A stretch of 64,000 bases of DNA from Phorcus lineatus (GCA_921293015.1 OV121084.1:48395864-48459863); one strand, 5' to 3'. Counted from the first letter of the stretch, positions 48,406 through 60,494 are shown. Numbers and translations: made by a program. Notes: generated by a model not told the origin, from the letters alone.

Positions 48406-49231
48406 TAGGATGTTCAAACTGTCTTGGAGGAAGTTCTAAAAGTTGTGTCTTTACATTCATTAAAACTGAATAGTTTGATATTGTATTATTCAGTTGCATC
48501 TTGAGGAAGTTCAAAAGTCAATTTTTTTCTTTAAATTCATTTAAGATTTAGAAGTTCCGTAAGTCAACATTAAATCTTTGAATTTGTTGAAACACAAGAA
48601 GTTGCATATATTGTATATATATCATTTTTCTTTAAGTTCATTAAAACACAAAAATGGCAAGTTAATTCAGATTTAAGTTTTACCTTAAATCTTTGAATTT
48701 ATTATAACTGGAGGAGTGAATGTATTATACTATTAATTTGTATCTTGAAAAAATTTTGATCGTAAAACCCCAAAAAGTTACATATATTGTAGTTTTATAT
48801 GTCACATTTAATCTGTACATTCATTCAAACTGAAGCAGTCAGATATGTTTATCTAACTATAAATGAATAAACCGTGGTGTGGTGAAAACATGAAATGCTA
48901 TATTGCATGCACCCAGTAAGCATAATTTGAGGTGTGATGCACCAAATGGCGGATGTTTATTTCTTTCTCTGCACAAAGTTTTTGTGAAGTCTGAGTCCAT
49001 ATGCCTCTTGTGTAAAGTTATAAGCATTTCCACAAAAATATGACGATAAGGAAAAAGCACTCAGAAAATGATCAAAGATAAGACTTTTAAATGAGTTTAA
49101 CAGAATTGATTACATTTTCAATTTGAAAAAATGTTTCAATTTTTAAAAACATAAATAAAACTTCTTTGCCTCATGACCCTGTGAACTTTAATATGGTGAA
49201 CCCATTGAGCACTTTATACACTATATTACTT

Positions 49232-49272
49232 AAAGCCTGATGAGCTCCAGAGTCAGTGGCTCATTTGTATAA
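49232..49272 (+). mobile_element. terminal relic of the 145-bp-satellite element
   Basis: AAAGCCTGATGAGCT, CCAGAG, GTGGCTC and TTTGTATAA match in order the 3' end of the elements at 30975 and 54737. The terminal hairpin is partly decayed. The sequence just upstream (CATGACCC at about 49174) may be a remnant of one satellite unit. Confidence 0.65.
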
Positions 49273-49760
49273 ATTGAGTATCCTTGTTGCCTTAATTGAC
49301 CATGATCTTCTTTTTACATCATTCTATAACTATATGACGACATCAAAGACATGATATGATTGAAATTGATTTACATACTCAGTGAAAATTATAGTCTTCA
49401 ATGTAAATTCAAAATTCATATTAACTGATTTTTTATATTTCTCCCTCATATGTACTAGTAAATTAAAATCTGTATTTTTTAGAGAGTGTCATAGTATTTT
49501 ACTTTGCTTTAAGGAAATGATACATAGTATTTTGATGACATGAGTATCCCAGGACTAATCATAGTCTCTTTGTTCTACGTACATTTGTAGGTCACTAATT
49601 ACACCAGATAATTATAGAAAGACATGAATACATGTGGATAAGATACTAGTTAAAGGCACGCTCAAGTTACCCCTTGGTTTGGTTTTGTTATTTACAATGG
49701 GGTCAACAACCGATTATGAATTACATAAGTATGTATAAATCTGATAGTTAAGAACTAGAT
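49273..49760. other. gene-free stretch
   Basis: No gene recognised. Confidence 0.5.
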
Positions 49761-49914
49761 TTTCTGGATAACAGCTTCTTTATTTTGAAAATAGTGGCTT
49801 TTCAGAGACTGCGTACGCCTTCATCAGAGGGAATGGGGGGGAATAACAAAATGGGATCCATATATCATATTCTCAAACATTAATTTTTACAATTAAGAAG
49901 TTGTTATCCAGAAA
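49761..49914. mobile_element. 154-bp MITE (CAACTTCTTTATTG family)
   Basis: The left end is TTTCTGGATAACAGCTTC and the right end is its complement, GAAGTTGTTATCCAGAAA, about 30 bp of inverted repeat. The interior contains GCCTTCATCAGAGG, resembling the TCCTTCATCAGG of the copy at 10007. This is the clearest member of the family for defining termini. Confidence 0.82.
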
Positions 49915-50522
49915 ATATTGCTGTTTTGCTACTCATGCATCAAATGTTAGAATACATATTAATTTTGACTATTTTAATTAAAAAGATTAATAACAATAAT
50001 AAAAAATCCTTTATGCATGTTCAGCTTGTAGTTGATATGACTTTATATATAGTATTTTTAAAGAGCATTTTCATACAACTTACACAAATAACTGTACATA
50101 TATTTCATACAAGTTGCACTAAATTATCTTGCAACTTGTTTCTTAATTTCAAAATGATGTTTCATTCACTTCTGAGATATCAAATGATTTGCCTTCTCTT
50201 GAAGATAAGAAATCAAAAATATAGAACAAAATGCAACTGAATGCATACTTTTTCTAATCAACCTTTATGCAAGTATATGTGTCATATATAAATATATATA
50301 TATGCACTTGCTGCACCAACGCTCAAAGTGAAATTTTAACGAGCGCAATTCTCACAATTATTCATAATATACAGCATAAAGTGGCAGTTCGTTTTCAGTA
50401 TGTTAGCTTTACTAGCACTATAAAAGTTTGAACAATGTACATAACTGTATTCCTCCCACCAAGAGACCTTTTATACATACTCTCAGGTAGATATAGGAGT
50501 TTACACACAGCATCCCATTGAA
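49915..50522. other. gene-free AT-rich stretch
   Basis: Contains a short TA-rich run near 50290. The 104-codon plus frame (49926-50240) is Ile/Leu/Lys/Asn-rich with no recognisable domain and is probably chance. Confidence 0.5.
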
Positions 50523-50544
50523 ATGACCTGTGGATTTATGTCCT

Positions 50545-50601
50545 TATCCCCCTCCCACTCCCTCCCACTCCACTCCCCTAACCACCCCACCCACCCCCTT
50601 A
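50545..50601. repeat. C-rich pyrimidine tract
   Basis: TCCCCCTCCCACTCCCTCCC and ACCACCCCACCCACCCCC form a strand-asymmetric C-rich tract. It is directly outside the 3' end of a minus-strand retrotransposon. A similar tract sits outside the related copy at 61515-61556. Confidence 0.8.
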
Positions 50602-50637
50602 CCTTTATAAATTGTACATGGGCATGTGGCCTACATA

Positions 50638-51150
50638 GAAGAAGAAGAAGAAAATTAGTTTATCAAAGTGTCACACTTTGCATTTATACATATTACCTAC
50701 AATTGTCTAAGCAATTAATACCCAAAGTCCAGCCTACATAGGCTTACGGGCACGATATAACAACAAAATAATCCTTATAAATAATAGTATTACTAGAAAA
50801 TTTGTAAAACAAGAGCTCACACACACACACATAATTATATATATGCCCAGTATATATTACATCAGTAAAAGAGGTATAAAGGGGTATAAAACATTATTGG
50901 AGAAGATTACGTTTATACATTTTGTATAGAGTGGCGTCAAGAGCTTGGAAAAATAGGTCATTTAACATTACCGGTATATAAGTTAGCTTATCAAACAGTA
51001 TATACTGAATAAACTTCTTCTGTACTCTCCTACCCCCCCTGTTGTGAGTCCTACATCTTTCAGGCTCCTTTTGATTCTCATCAATTTTGAAGTTCCCTTT
51101 GAGAAGTTCTATCATTGCATTTGTTACTTGCTGTGTTGATGAAAACATGA
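50638..51150 (-). mobile_element. retrotransposon 3' end (probable non-LTR element), minus strand, copy 1
   Basis: Read on the minus strand the element ends in a (CTT)n tail preceded by GTGACACTTTGATAAACTAA. Upstream is a small stem-loop (AGCCTATGTAGGCT). Both are echoed at 61683-62060. Further upstream an 80-codon frame (51148-50894) ends DLFFQALDATLYKMYKRNLL, which resembles SLFCKPLAALTYNMYRRRLR from the other copy at equivalent distance. A microsatellite-like 3' tail with a terminal stem-loop is typical of RTE- or CR1-like LINEs. No reverse transcriptase domain is present, so the assignment is inference. Confidence 0.6.
50813..50832. repeat. (CA)n microsatellite
   Basis: A short CA run inside the 3' untranslated part of the retrotransposon copy. 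Confidence 0.9.
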
Positions 51151-51514
51151 TTCAATTATGATCATTCCTTTTTGTAAATTTTCAACTCTTTTTACTTTTG
51201 GAAGTAATTAAATCTGCTTATGTAACTAATTGAATGTTAGTTGACAATATCCTTCAAATGTTCGTTACAGAGTTTGTGCCAGCATGTAGAAACTAAGAAA
51301 TGAAAAATGTGAATGAAAATACCATTGTACATTTAATTACCAGTACTTTTGTTTTGACATATTTCAAAATTTGCTTTTGATAGATTTTCATCTATGATTT
51401 TTTAAATGCCTGAGATATTTTATTTTTTGTTGAATTGATAAGGAAACTTGTTTGCTACAATTGATAACTATATTTTCTCGTCTTCTAGTAGATATGTACA
51501 CATGTAATTCTTTT
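51151..51514. other. gene-free AT-rich stretch
   Basis: Nothing recognisable. Confidence 0.45.
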
Positions 51515-51745
51515 AACTCGTGTGATTAATGAGATCATTCCTCATCTATATATGTAAATCATAAGTAACCTTGTTGCTTGGTGCAAATTATGACAGAAAT
51601 ATTGCCTTCATTTATGTAAATTAGCAACTGTGATGTCTTTACTAGGTGCAATTAAGACAGGTATATATCATGCCTCCATTTGAATTAGATTCAGTGAGAT
51701 CTCCACTTGGTGCAATTTACGACATGTTAATTAGCACATGAACTA
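51515..51745. repeat. degenerate tandem repeat, units about 54-74 bp
   Basis: GGTGCAA-TTA-GACA recurs at 51581, 51655 and 51709, with a weaker form at about 51520 (GTGTGATTAATGAGA). Each is followed by TG-CTTCATTT or TGCCTCCATTT and a TGTAAATTAG-like block. Confidence 0.6.
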
Positions 51746-54572
51746 ATTATGCTGCAATGAGTCATTTACCTTCTCTTAAGAATTCTACACACATGTCTGA
51801 GACCCAGAGAATGCCAGCAGAGTGCCAGAACAGGGCAATTTAAGAGTCTGGACAGTGTGAAAGCTGGAATGGGTAGAATATGCTTCAGCGCTAAGTGCCA
51901 TTAACTTGTAGAATTCAACAGGTTTTATTGCACGTTTGTTTAGTGCATGTTTCTTGCACATGTCTTAAAGGGGGCGTGGCATTGTGAGATTGGCATGTGA
52001 CAAGCACTGGAACAGCGCTTATTTCAACATCTGTCAATTACAACATCCAGGTACGTTAAGATTGACTTTAATGCAAAAATTTACGATTTTTGTAATACAA
52101 GTTGGAATATCATTGAGTTCATGATTAGTTGGGATTTTTGGTTTGTTCATTTATGTTTCGGAGTATGAGTGTTACATTATGTTGAGACAGAAGATATTCT
52201 TATTGTTGTATATAATAAAAGTCATAAAGTCATACCCTTATGTGCAAAATGGACTTATTCTATTTCACTTAATTCCTTAATATTTTCTATGGTCATTCAA
52301 TCATTATTTTCATCCAGTCATGTAGGGTTGTAAAAATAATTTACTGATAAATTTACAGAAAATTTTCTTAGGAATTAAAGTTATCCTAAGTATACATAAT
52401 CATCTGTCATGTTGGACAATTATGATTTTCTATAAATCTGGTTAGAACTGAATTAAAAACAAAATTTATATATTTGAAAATGACTTTCATATGACAAACT
52501 TGATATTAAATTCCTAATTCATTAATCTAAGTTGACAAATATCAAAATAAGTGATATAGAATTAAATATGAATGAGAAAAGCCAAAATAAATGACAAATT
52601 TTCAAGTCTCGACCATGACAGGCTATTGTTAGAGACCGGATATACCTGAATGAGTGCAATCCAGCGCTTGGGGGAAATTGAACTAAGGAATTTCTCACCT
52701 CAATTATGGTCAACTATTTCCACATGTCCAGCAGCCATTGTCCTCTGTCTTATATTACATGCTAAAAGAGTCTTGAAGCCTAGAGGGAAAGTCTTGTACA
52801 CTAGAACTTTTGTTGGCGTCAGCGCAGAGTTTCACCCGATGGTCGTGAAACACGTGTTTGACGTTACATAATGACCACATCAGACATATTGTGTCCAGAC
52901 TGCTGATACTCAACTGCGTAATAAAAGTTTGATGTAAACTATATATGTTGAAACTGGAGAATTTTTCACAAAATCAAATATTGTTGAAGTTTGTCTGAAA
53001 TCCAGTAAAAATGTTAAATGTAAACTTTTTACTGTTGAAAAGAGAATTTTTCAAGAAGTTAATGATTGTTAGTGCCATTGTGTTGAACTTGAACTTAGAC
53101 ATGTTCATAGAATTTATTCTGTTTGATAATGAAGGGACTGTTTGAGACATGTTAATTATTCTTGATGAATGTTTACAAATTTGAAGAAAAGATTTATGAT
53201 TAAAATATGAAATGAATAAGGTAATCACATCTTTCATATGTGTAACTGTCATGATCAATTCATTTATTATTTGATTATAAAAATATGTTAGAACAGACAA
53301 AATATAATTAAAAACTGAAAAACATTGCAAAATCAGTATTGAAAATGTTCAAGAGAAAGTTTTCATTGAATCATTGTAAACATGTACTTAATAGGATCCA
53401 GGAACAGATTGAAAACATATTAATGAAAAGGTCATTTGGGTGTAAACCTGTTTATTCGAATTTGAAAAATTAAAATTGCACTATAACATATTTGACATTT
53501 GAAATTGATATTGCTAATGAGATGTGAAAAAATCCCTGACATTCAAATGTATATTTTCATTTAATGTAAACTACGAGTATGTATGTTTAAAAAGACACAG
53601 GTCTAAAAAAAATGGGGGATAAACTCCTACCAAGTTAAGTATGCTTCGCAAAGTCACGTTCACATTTGTCAATGTTCTGGCATTCAAAATACTGCCTCTC
53701 TCTCAGAGATTGGGAACATATGATGAAGGAAAATAACTCTTGTGGTGGAAATGTCATAGCAACATCTTTTCCATTAAAATCCAACTTTTCAACCCTCCTT
53801 ACATCAACACTGACAGAGAATCCGTATGGATTATAAAACCATTCTGTCTATTATGTTGAATAGATTTATGACAAAATAGAAAAACTTTTCCATTTGCAGG
53901 TGTCTGCGATACTCTAAACATACATTCAGCTAGAAAATTACATTTGTGTATTTCATGCTGAGCTTTAAATTGGGTATTCAGAGAATTGTAAAGATGTGCA
54001 AAGAGAAATGGGAGTACTTGTGATGACCAACATAAGTAGTTGTTGGTATCACAGAATTCAGGGAAAGAAACTTTAAATAACTAACTTCTTTGTCCAAAGA
54101 AAATACCACTTGTGGAGATAAAGTTACAATAAGTTACAACAGTGCTATAACTTATAGGTTTTCAAAAGCCTTGTAAGTCTTCAGAAAAAAAATGTACAAA
54201 AGATCCTCTTTCATCCAAATAAATGACAAGTTTTCTGGTATAACTTTACAATAAGTTATGATGTTTTCACTTCTTGCTTTTCTATTTCTTTGTCAAAAGC
54301 ATGGACTAGCTAGGTTTTTGAGTTGAAAGATTACATTAGGCTATGATAATAGCTTCACGGGTAGTTCTTCTATGGACAGAAGAAACTGAATAGAGGGCTT
54401 GTCAATTTCAGCAGGTAACAAGCTAATTACAGGTGTGAAGAGGTCTTAGGAACATATATTACCTCTACAGATTCTTTGCTTTCACCTGCCTGGAGTCTAA
54501 AATAGGACTTTTTCAGGTGATTCACGCCCAGATTTTTTTGTAATTCACAAATTCTTAAAAAGATTTTTATGG

Positions 54573-54574
<2 letters not shown>
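51746..54574. other. gene-free stretch
   Basis: No gene recognised. The interval 52620-52880 is more balanced in composition and has a 73-codon plus frame (52650-52871) without a known domain. The 118-codon minus frame at 52974-53330 is AT-driven, rich in Asn, Phe, Ser and Ile. Confidence 0.45.

Positions 54575-54613
<39 letters not shown>
54575..54613. repeat. 39-bp poly-G homopolymer
   Basis: An uninterrupted run of 39 G residues after GGCC. Such a run can form stacked G-quadruplexes. Length in a homopolymer this long is unreliable in sequencing and assembly, so the true length is uncertain. Confidence 0.9.
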
Positions 54614-54614
<1 letters not shown>

Positions 54615-54736
54615 TACCAAATGTTTACCAAATGAGTTGCAGAGTAAAAAAAGTCAAGTTAGTATTTTGATATGATAATATAAAAGGTTTATCCTGGTGC
54701 TTTTGCAGTTTAGAAAGTTTCATGTGAATAGAGTTT

Positions 54737-56521
54737 TTAGCTCATCAGGTCTGAAAGACCCGATGGGCTTATGGCATGGCAAGGCGTCCGGCGTCCGTCC
54801 GTCCGTCCGTCCATCCGTCCGTCCATCCGTAAACTTTTCACTTTTTCGACTTCTTCTCCAGAACCAATGACTCTAGAGAGCTGAAATTTTATGTGCATAC
54901 TCCTTGGCAAATGGGGATTCTAAATTGTAGATTTCGTGACCCCATGACCCCAAATGGGGTCACAAGGGTCAAAACCTTAAAAATCTATTTTAATCTTCTT
55001 CTCCAGTTCCAAAAGGTCCAGAGAGCTGAAAAGTTGTGTGTAGACTCCTTGGGCACTGGAGATTCTAAATTGTAGATTTTGTGACCCCATGACCCCAAAT
55101 GAGGTCAGAGGGGTCAAAACATGAAAAACCTATTTTCATCTTCTTCTCCAGTTCCAAAAGGTCCAGAGAGCTGAATAGTTGTGTGTAGACTCCTTGGCCA
55201 AAGGGGATTCTAAATTGTAGGTTTGGTGACCCCATGACCCCAAATGGGGTCACAGGGGTCAAAACCTAAAAAACCTAATTTCATCTTTTTCCCTAGTTCC
55301 AAAAGGTCTAGAGAGCTGAAAAGGTGTGTGTAGACTCCTTGGCCAACGGGCATTCTAAATTATAGGTTTGGTGACCACTTGACCCCAAATGGGGTCACAG
55401 GGGTCAAAACCTGAAAAACCTATTTTCATCTTCTTCTCCAGTTCCAAAAGGTCTAAAGAGCTGAAAAGGTGTGTGTATACTCCTTGGACACTGGGGATTC
55501 TAAATTATAGGTTTTGTGACCACTTGACCCCAAATGGGGTCACAAGGGTCAAAACCTAAAAAACCTAATTTCATCTTTTTCCCTAGTTCCAAAAGGTCTT
55601 GATGGCTTAATAGTTGTGTGTAGACTCCTTGGACAATGGGGATTCTAAATTGTAGGTTTGGTGACCCCATGATTTCAAATGGGGTCACAGGGGTCAAAAC
55701 CTAAAAAACCTAATTTCATCTTTTTCCCTAGTTCCAAAAGGTCTAGAGAGCTGTAAAATTGTGTGAAGCTCCTTGGCCAACGGGGATTCTAAATTATAGG
55801 TTTGGTGACCACTTGACCCCAAATGGGGTCACAGGGGTCAAAACCTAAAAAAACTAATTTCATCTTTTTCCCTAGTTCCAAATGGTCTAGAGAGCTGAAA
55901 AATTGTGTGTATACTCCTTGGACACTGGGGATCCTAAATTGTAGGTTTGGTGACCACTTGACCCCAAATGGGGTCACAGGGGTCAAAACCTAAAAAACCT
56001 AATTTCATCTTTTTCCCTAGTTCCAAAAGGTCTTGAGAGCTGTAAAATTGTGTGAAGACTCCTTGGCCAACGGGGATTCTAAATTATAGGTTTGGTGACC
56101 ACTTGACCCCAAATGGGGTCACAGGGGTCAAAACCTAAAAAACCTAATTTCATCTTTTTCCCTAGTTCCAAAAGGTCTAGAGAGCTGTAAAATTGTGTGA
56201 AGACTCCTTGGACACTGGGGATCCTAAATTGTAGGTTTGGTGACCGCTTGACCCCAAATGGGGTTACAGGGGTCAAAACCTTAAAATCCTACTTTCATCT
56301 TCTTCTCCAGTTCCAAAAGGTCTTGGTAGCTTAATAGTTGTGTGTAGACTCCTTGGACAATGGGGATTCTGAATTGTAGGTTTGGTGACCCCTTGACCCC
56401 AAATGGGCAATGGGCATTTTTAATTTGATTGTGAATACACTGCCCATGACCCCATGGTCTAAACCCAAACACCTATTTCTATCAAAAGTCTGATGAGCTA
56501 CAGAGCCCATGGCTCTATTTT
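54737..56521 (+). mobile_element. composite repeat element with internal 145-bp satellite, copy 2
   Basis: Same ends, GTCC tract and order as the copy at 30975-32606, in the same orientation 24 kb away, with the first 250 bp nearly identical. It has eleven units instead of ten. It lacks about 34 bp of the 3' unique segment (the ACTCGGACGTTGGGACAGG block of copy 1). The mix of units differs: more units here carry CTTTTTCCCTAG in place of CTTCTTCTCCAG. No coding capacity for mobility. Confidence 0.88.
54862..56405. repeat. 145-bp tandem array, eleven units (copy 2)
   Basis: Landmarks are at 54862, 55007, 55152, 55297, 55442, 55587, 55732, 55876, 56021, 56166 and 56311, a strikingly regular 145-bp spacing with one 144. 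Each unit has the TGACCCC-AAAT-GGGGTCA palindrome, and most have GGGTCACAGGGGTCA. Confidence 0.95.
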
Positions 56522-57400
56522 TTTTATGATGAGCTCTGTTCTATGTGATGAGACTGAGTTTGGAAGGGAGAAAACAGCATACAGATTTTAAAATCTTTAT
56601 TGTTAAAAGGATGTTCTAAAGAGAATAATTAGCACCTAATTTAGTTGACAAAAATATTTTTGTATTGATCATTCCTGAAACGTACACAGAGGATATTATA
56701 TGAGTGTCATACGACACAAGTGTCTAATAGTAATATTTCCCAAGCGAGAGCAAGGGATATCCAGATATTTAGGCATGAGTGTAGTGAACATAGAATGTCA
56801 TGGACACAAATATGATATTCTTTTTATCACCGAAGTTGAAAAATCAAAGAAAATTATCAAAATCAACCTCCAAGCCAAGGCTGTTCTTCTGCTGCCATCA
56901 CATTTGGAACGCAATGTCATAGGCCAACTGTGACGTCAAAGCATTGTTTGTGATGTGACGTCGCATGAAAAAGTGATATTTATCGTATGATAAATGTGAA
57001 CCCCAATTGAATTGCCCTCGTAGGTATTAAAAGGTTCTATTGACCGTTCCTGATATTTGTTTATCTTTTAAGAATCAATAGCATCATGATGTTGTTCTTT
57101 GATTCCATTCTCATGTAATTGGATACTGTTAATTGTTTGTTTGGGCAACAGTTACTAGTAATCATGCTGTTTAATTTAAACAATTTGAAAATGCTGTTTG
57201 TGAATCTTTGAATTAAATAAAAAATGTGTTTCTATTTTCTGAATTTCCCATATAACATCTTAAGTACAAACTTTATAACTGCACATCATTCATCATGATT
57301 CTGAAAGAGATTAACACAAATTGTCATCAAATAACTATCATTATTCCTCAGTTATTTATTCTGATAAAAATGAACCCAAACTTAGTTTTGCTCCACATCT
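56522..57400. other. gene-free stretch with two CRE-like words
   Basis: TGACGTCA at 56931-56938 and TGACGTCG at 56956-56963 lie 25 bp apart just after the 77-codon plus frame 56700-56933. That frame has no recognisable domain. A small coding exon cannot be excluded but is not supported. Confidence 0.4.
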
Positions 57401-57870
57401 AGACTATCTATGTGGTGTGTACCTACAGCAGGAAGGAAGTTAATAGTGAAGAATGGGGCTGCTGGTTTGATCCAGAAGTCGTACCTACAGCATGAGATGG
57501 ACCATCCTGTAGATGACAATATTGCAAATTTGTTCATGTTCGATTCACCCCATCTAATACTCGTCAGCAAACACACAAGACTCGGCTCGAACACCGCTAC
57601 TCCGAACAATACATCCTGTAGTAGAGACACGAGAGTCTACGAGCATGTAATATTTGCACACCGCTACCACTGTTTGGCCAGGATTACCTCTGCAAAGGTT
57701 TCTAGGTACTGCTGATCTGCTATACTGGTTGAGCTCCCTTCCTGATTCGGAGAAGTGTCCACGTGGGGAAAACCAACGCTGTTTTCCATGCCACAGATTC
57801 TATCAATGTCCCAAGATATTTAGACATGGTCAGTCAGTTTGGTCAGTTTTGACCAGTCACATTGATTTCT
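57401..57870. promoter_or_regulatory. GC-balanced island, candidate conserved element or exon
   Basis: This is one of the most complex, least AT-rich intervals in the window. Open frames occur on both strands (57410-57715 plus, 101 codons; 57382-57630 minus, 82 codons). Neither has a domain I recognise, and open frames on both strands usually reflect composition. A regulatory element or an unrecognised exon are both possible. Confidence 0.3.
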
Positions 57871-58276
57871 GATTGAACAAACATGGCTGCTCCTATGTCG
57901 CCCATTTTGGAAATTCCATATGAGGTCCAGCACTCTTTGTAAGCAGATTATGAATTTTGAATGGGCTGGGAATTCCATAGGCATTAAATTCCTTCACATG
58001 TTGGGCGACAGTGTTAAATAACCATGTGGGTAGACAAGCCCAGAATAAATTGACTGAACATGAAATTGTAAATATGATCAACACTTAATATTTCTATTTC
58101 TAGATACACTGTGTGAAACAGGTGGTTTGTGAGCACTTGGTGTCTAGTTCTTTTAAAAAAATGGAGTTAATTTTTTTTCAATTTCATTTTTACAATTCAT
58201 TACAATATTTATGGTTCTGTTAATTAACTTTGAATAGCCATTTGTATGTTTTGTTTCTTCAGATGGTTTTTATTGA
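57871..58276. other. gene-free stretch
   Basis: No gene recognised. Confidence 0.45.
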
Positions 58277-58600
58277 TTTTACATCTTTACATATGTACAA
58301 AGAAATTCCACTATTTGTTACTTTACCTCTTTACTTGTGTACAACAAAATTCCACTTTTTGTTACTTTTACCTCTTTACATATTTACAACAAAATTCCAC
58401 TATGTATAACTTTTACCTCTTTACATATGTACAACAAAATTCCACTATGTATTACTTTTACCTCTTTACATATGTACAACAACATTCCACTATGCGTTTC
58501 TTTTACTTCTTTACAAGTGTTCAATTATGTGTTACTTTTGTCTTTTGTGTACAACTTAAACCCTTGTTGTTACTTTACCTCTTTACATGTGTAAGATTTT
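58277..58600. repeat. 45-bp minisatellite, about six units plus a displaced one
   Basis: AC-TCTTTAC starts units at 58281, 58325, 58370, 58415, 58460 and 58505, with a further copy at 58577. Units contain TGTACAACAAAATTCCACTA. Because 45 is divisible by three, the plus frame 58246-58686 stays open as 15-residue repeats (YLFTYVQQNSTMYYF type). This is most likely a by-product. Confidence 0.93.
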
Positions 58601-60342
58601 ATTCCACTATGTGTTTCATTACAATTAACGTGATTTCATGTCCGTGTGAGCTCAATCTTTGTCACCTTTGTCCATCTACAGTATAGGTGGGGGTGTTGCA
58701 GTAAGTCAATACCTGTGAGAAGATCAGAAACTAATTGGCGATTCTGATCATCTGTAAGCCACCATTCCTTCCTACTACAAACTACGATTGTCAAGCAGTC
58801 TGAAGTAAGGGGCTTTGAAGAGGAGAAAATGGGGAAGAGTGTAACAAAGGGATGATAGAAGATGATGGGGGGAGCTTGTAAAGGGGATGGTGATTTGGGG
58901 AGGGGGGAAACGTATGACATGTGGTAAGCCTGTGGCACTAGATTCATCAGGTTGAGAGTACCCTCCAATTCTCCTTACCTGTCAGCAATTACACCTGTCT
59001 CGTTAGCACAGGTTGAAGTAAAGGTGTAACAATTGAATGTCCACAGGTAGAGTGACTCCCTGTTGCTTTGATTGAAAAGCTTTGTCGTTAATTGTGAGAA
59101 AATATTAACAGGTAGTTATAGCATGAAGGATGGATTGTCAGATGCTTCAACATGATAAGACACAAGAGATTTGTAGGTATTTCCTAAAAAAGTAGGTGAG
59201 TATTATGATGAAAATATATTTCAGGATAAAAATCAAAGCCTTGTACCAGTTGTATGAATGAAGTCTTGTCCGATTCCTAACATGATAAGAGTAGAGATGT
59301 CCAGGTATTTCCTGAAGGTGAGAATGAAATTATAGCTGATACTCACATCGGAATGAGATAAAATCTAGTTATTTTGTTGATGTCAATATGACAATAATAG
59401 CGTGAAGAGGTTGAATAAAAACGATGGCAACATGAAAATAACCTTTTGTCAATGAGATATGAAGATCTTATAACTGATGTCACATGTCACTCACAAATTT
59501 TGTGTACATCAAAATATCATGTACTTACAAAGCTATTTGTTATCTTTATAATTTCACATTTTTGTCTCTCCCTTACACTGGCACAGAATTTCAAACCATT
59601 CCCAGTGATCAAACTACAGGAATTACAACGGAGGGGATGATGTATCCTGGTTTGATCACTGAATAAAAAATTTCATCCTGTAAAAAAAGACCAAAGACCA
59701 AATGTTGCAAATGAAGATAGTAGCTGACCGAGTTGGATGTCATTGCAAATATAACTGTTGAGCATGTCTTTCCAAACCAGTAGCACTCATCTTTTTTTGT
59801 CAATGCTGTGACATGTTGCATCCCTTTGACTGTGGGGTGCTTGACCAAGGTGATTTTCCACATTCAGAATGTACTACTTTTGCCTTTGAGATCTTTGGAT
59901 GAATGCTCACAGTTGATCAGGTCAAATGATTTTTTATTTTTCTTCAAAATTTTATACCAATACAACAATTTTAGTCAAAATTTTCAGTTTTTATTTGGAA
60001 TTATATTAGGATGGTTATGTAACATTCTCTAACATTTATATTTTAATTTCTCATGAAGATTAATCAAATCATAGTATTAAAACTTTAAGAGTTTAGAATT
60101 AACAATTACACCATAAATACTTTTAGAATGATTGGCTCTGTTGATGTTAACTCATTTGCAACATCCCACAAACATAGTTGAACAATTTTTTTTTTATTTT
60201 AAAAAAATATGTACATAAAAAATGCCACAAAAAACTCTTTATAATTCTGCAATGAGAAAACTTTTCTCATTTAAAGTGATCTTATGCGAAGAGGAGAGAA
60301 ACAATTAACAGTTTTTCTCAGAGATTAAGGAAATGAGAATGA
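58601..60342. other. gene-free stretch
   Basis: No gene recognised. The minus frame at 58636-58968 (110 codons) covers a purine-rich segment and has no known domain. Confidence 0.45.
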
Positions 60343-60360
60343 GCTCATGAGGACGCTCAG

Positions 60361-60494
60361 CTGTGTTTGAGGCATCTAAACCAAGACGACTTGTCTTTGT
60401 TTTCAAACGTACAACTGTGTGCAGAGTGTAAACAATGCGAAATGGAAGGCGTCTATTTCAAGATCCCTCCCCCACACAAGCCATTCGCCATGGT
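60361..60494 (+). other. possible exon or conserved element
   Basis: A CAG at 60358-60360 (after GGACGCT) could act as a splice acceptor, and CAG/GTAAAT near 60498-60504 fits a donor consensus. Between them one frame is open and reads a Cys-containing peptide (AECKQCEMEGVYFKI, then PPPHKPFAM). There is no strong polypyrimidine tract before the acceptor and I know no family match. The composition is balanced to about 60640, so a conserved non-coding element is equally likely. Confidence 0.2.

Larger units (their letters stand above)
47954..49231. other. gene-free stretch
   Basis: No gene recognised apart from the small duplication and microsatellite listed separately. Several variants of a loose TTTGAATT-ATT-AAACAAGAAGTT motif recur at 48.4-48.85 kb and may be an old degenerate repeat. 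Confidence 0.45.

Noticed and set aside
52974..53330. 118-codon minus-strand frame
   Set aside because: Asn/Phe/Ser/Ile-rich composition follows the AT content; no domain, no splice or start context.
58246..58686. 146-codon open frame with 15-residue repeats
   Set aside because: It follows the 45-bp minisatellite exactly; the low-complexity Phe/Tyr/Thr composition matches no known family.
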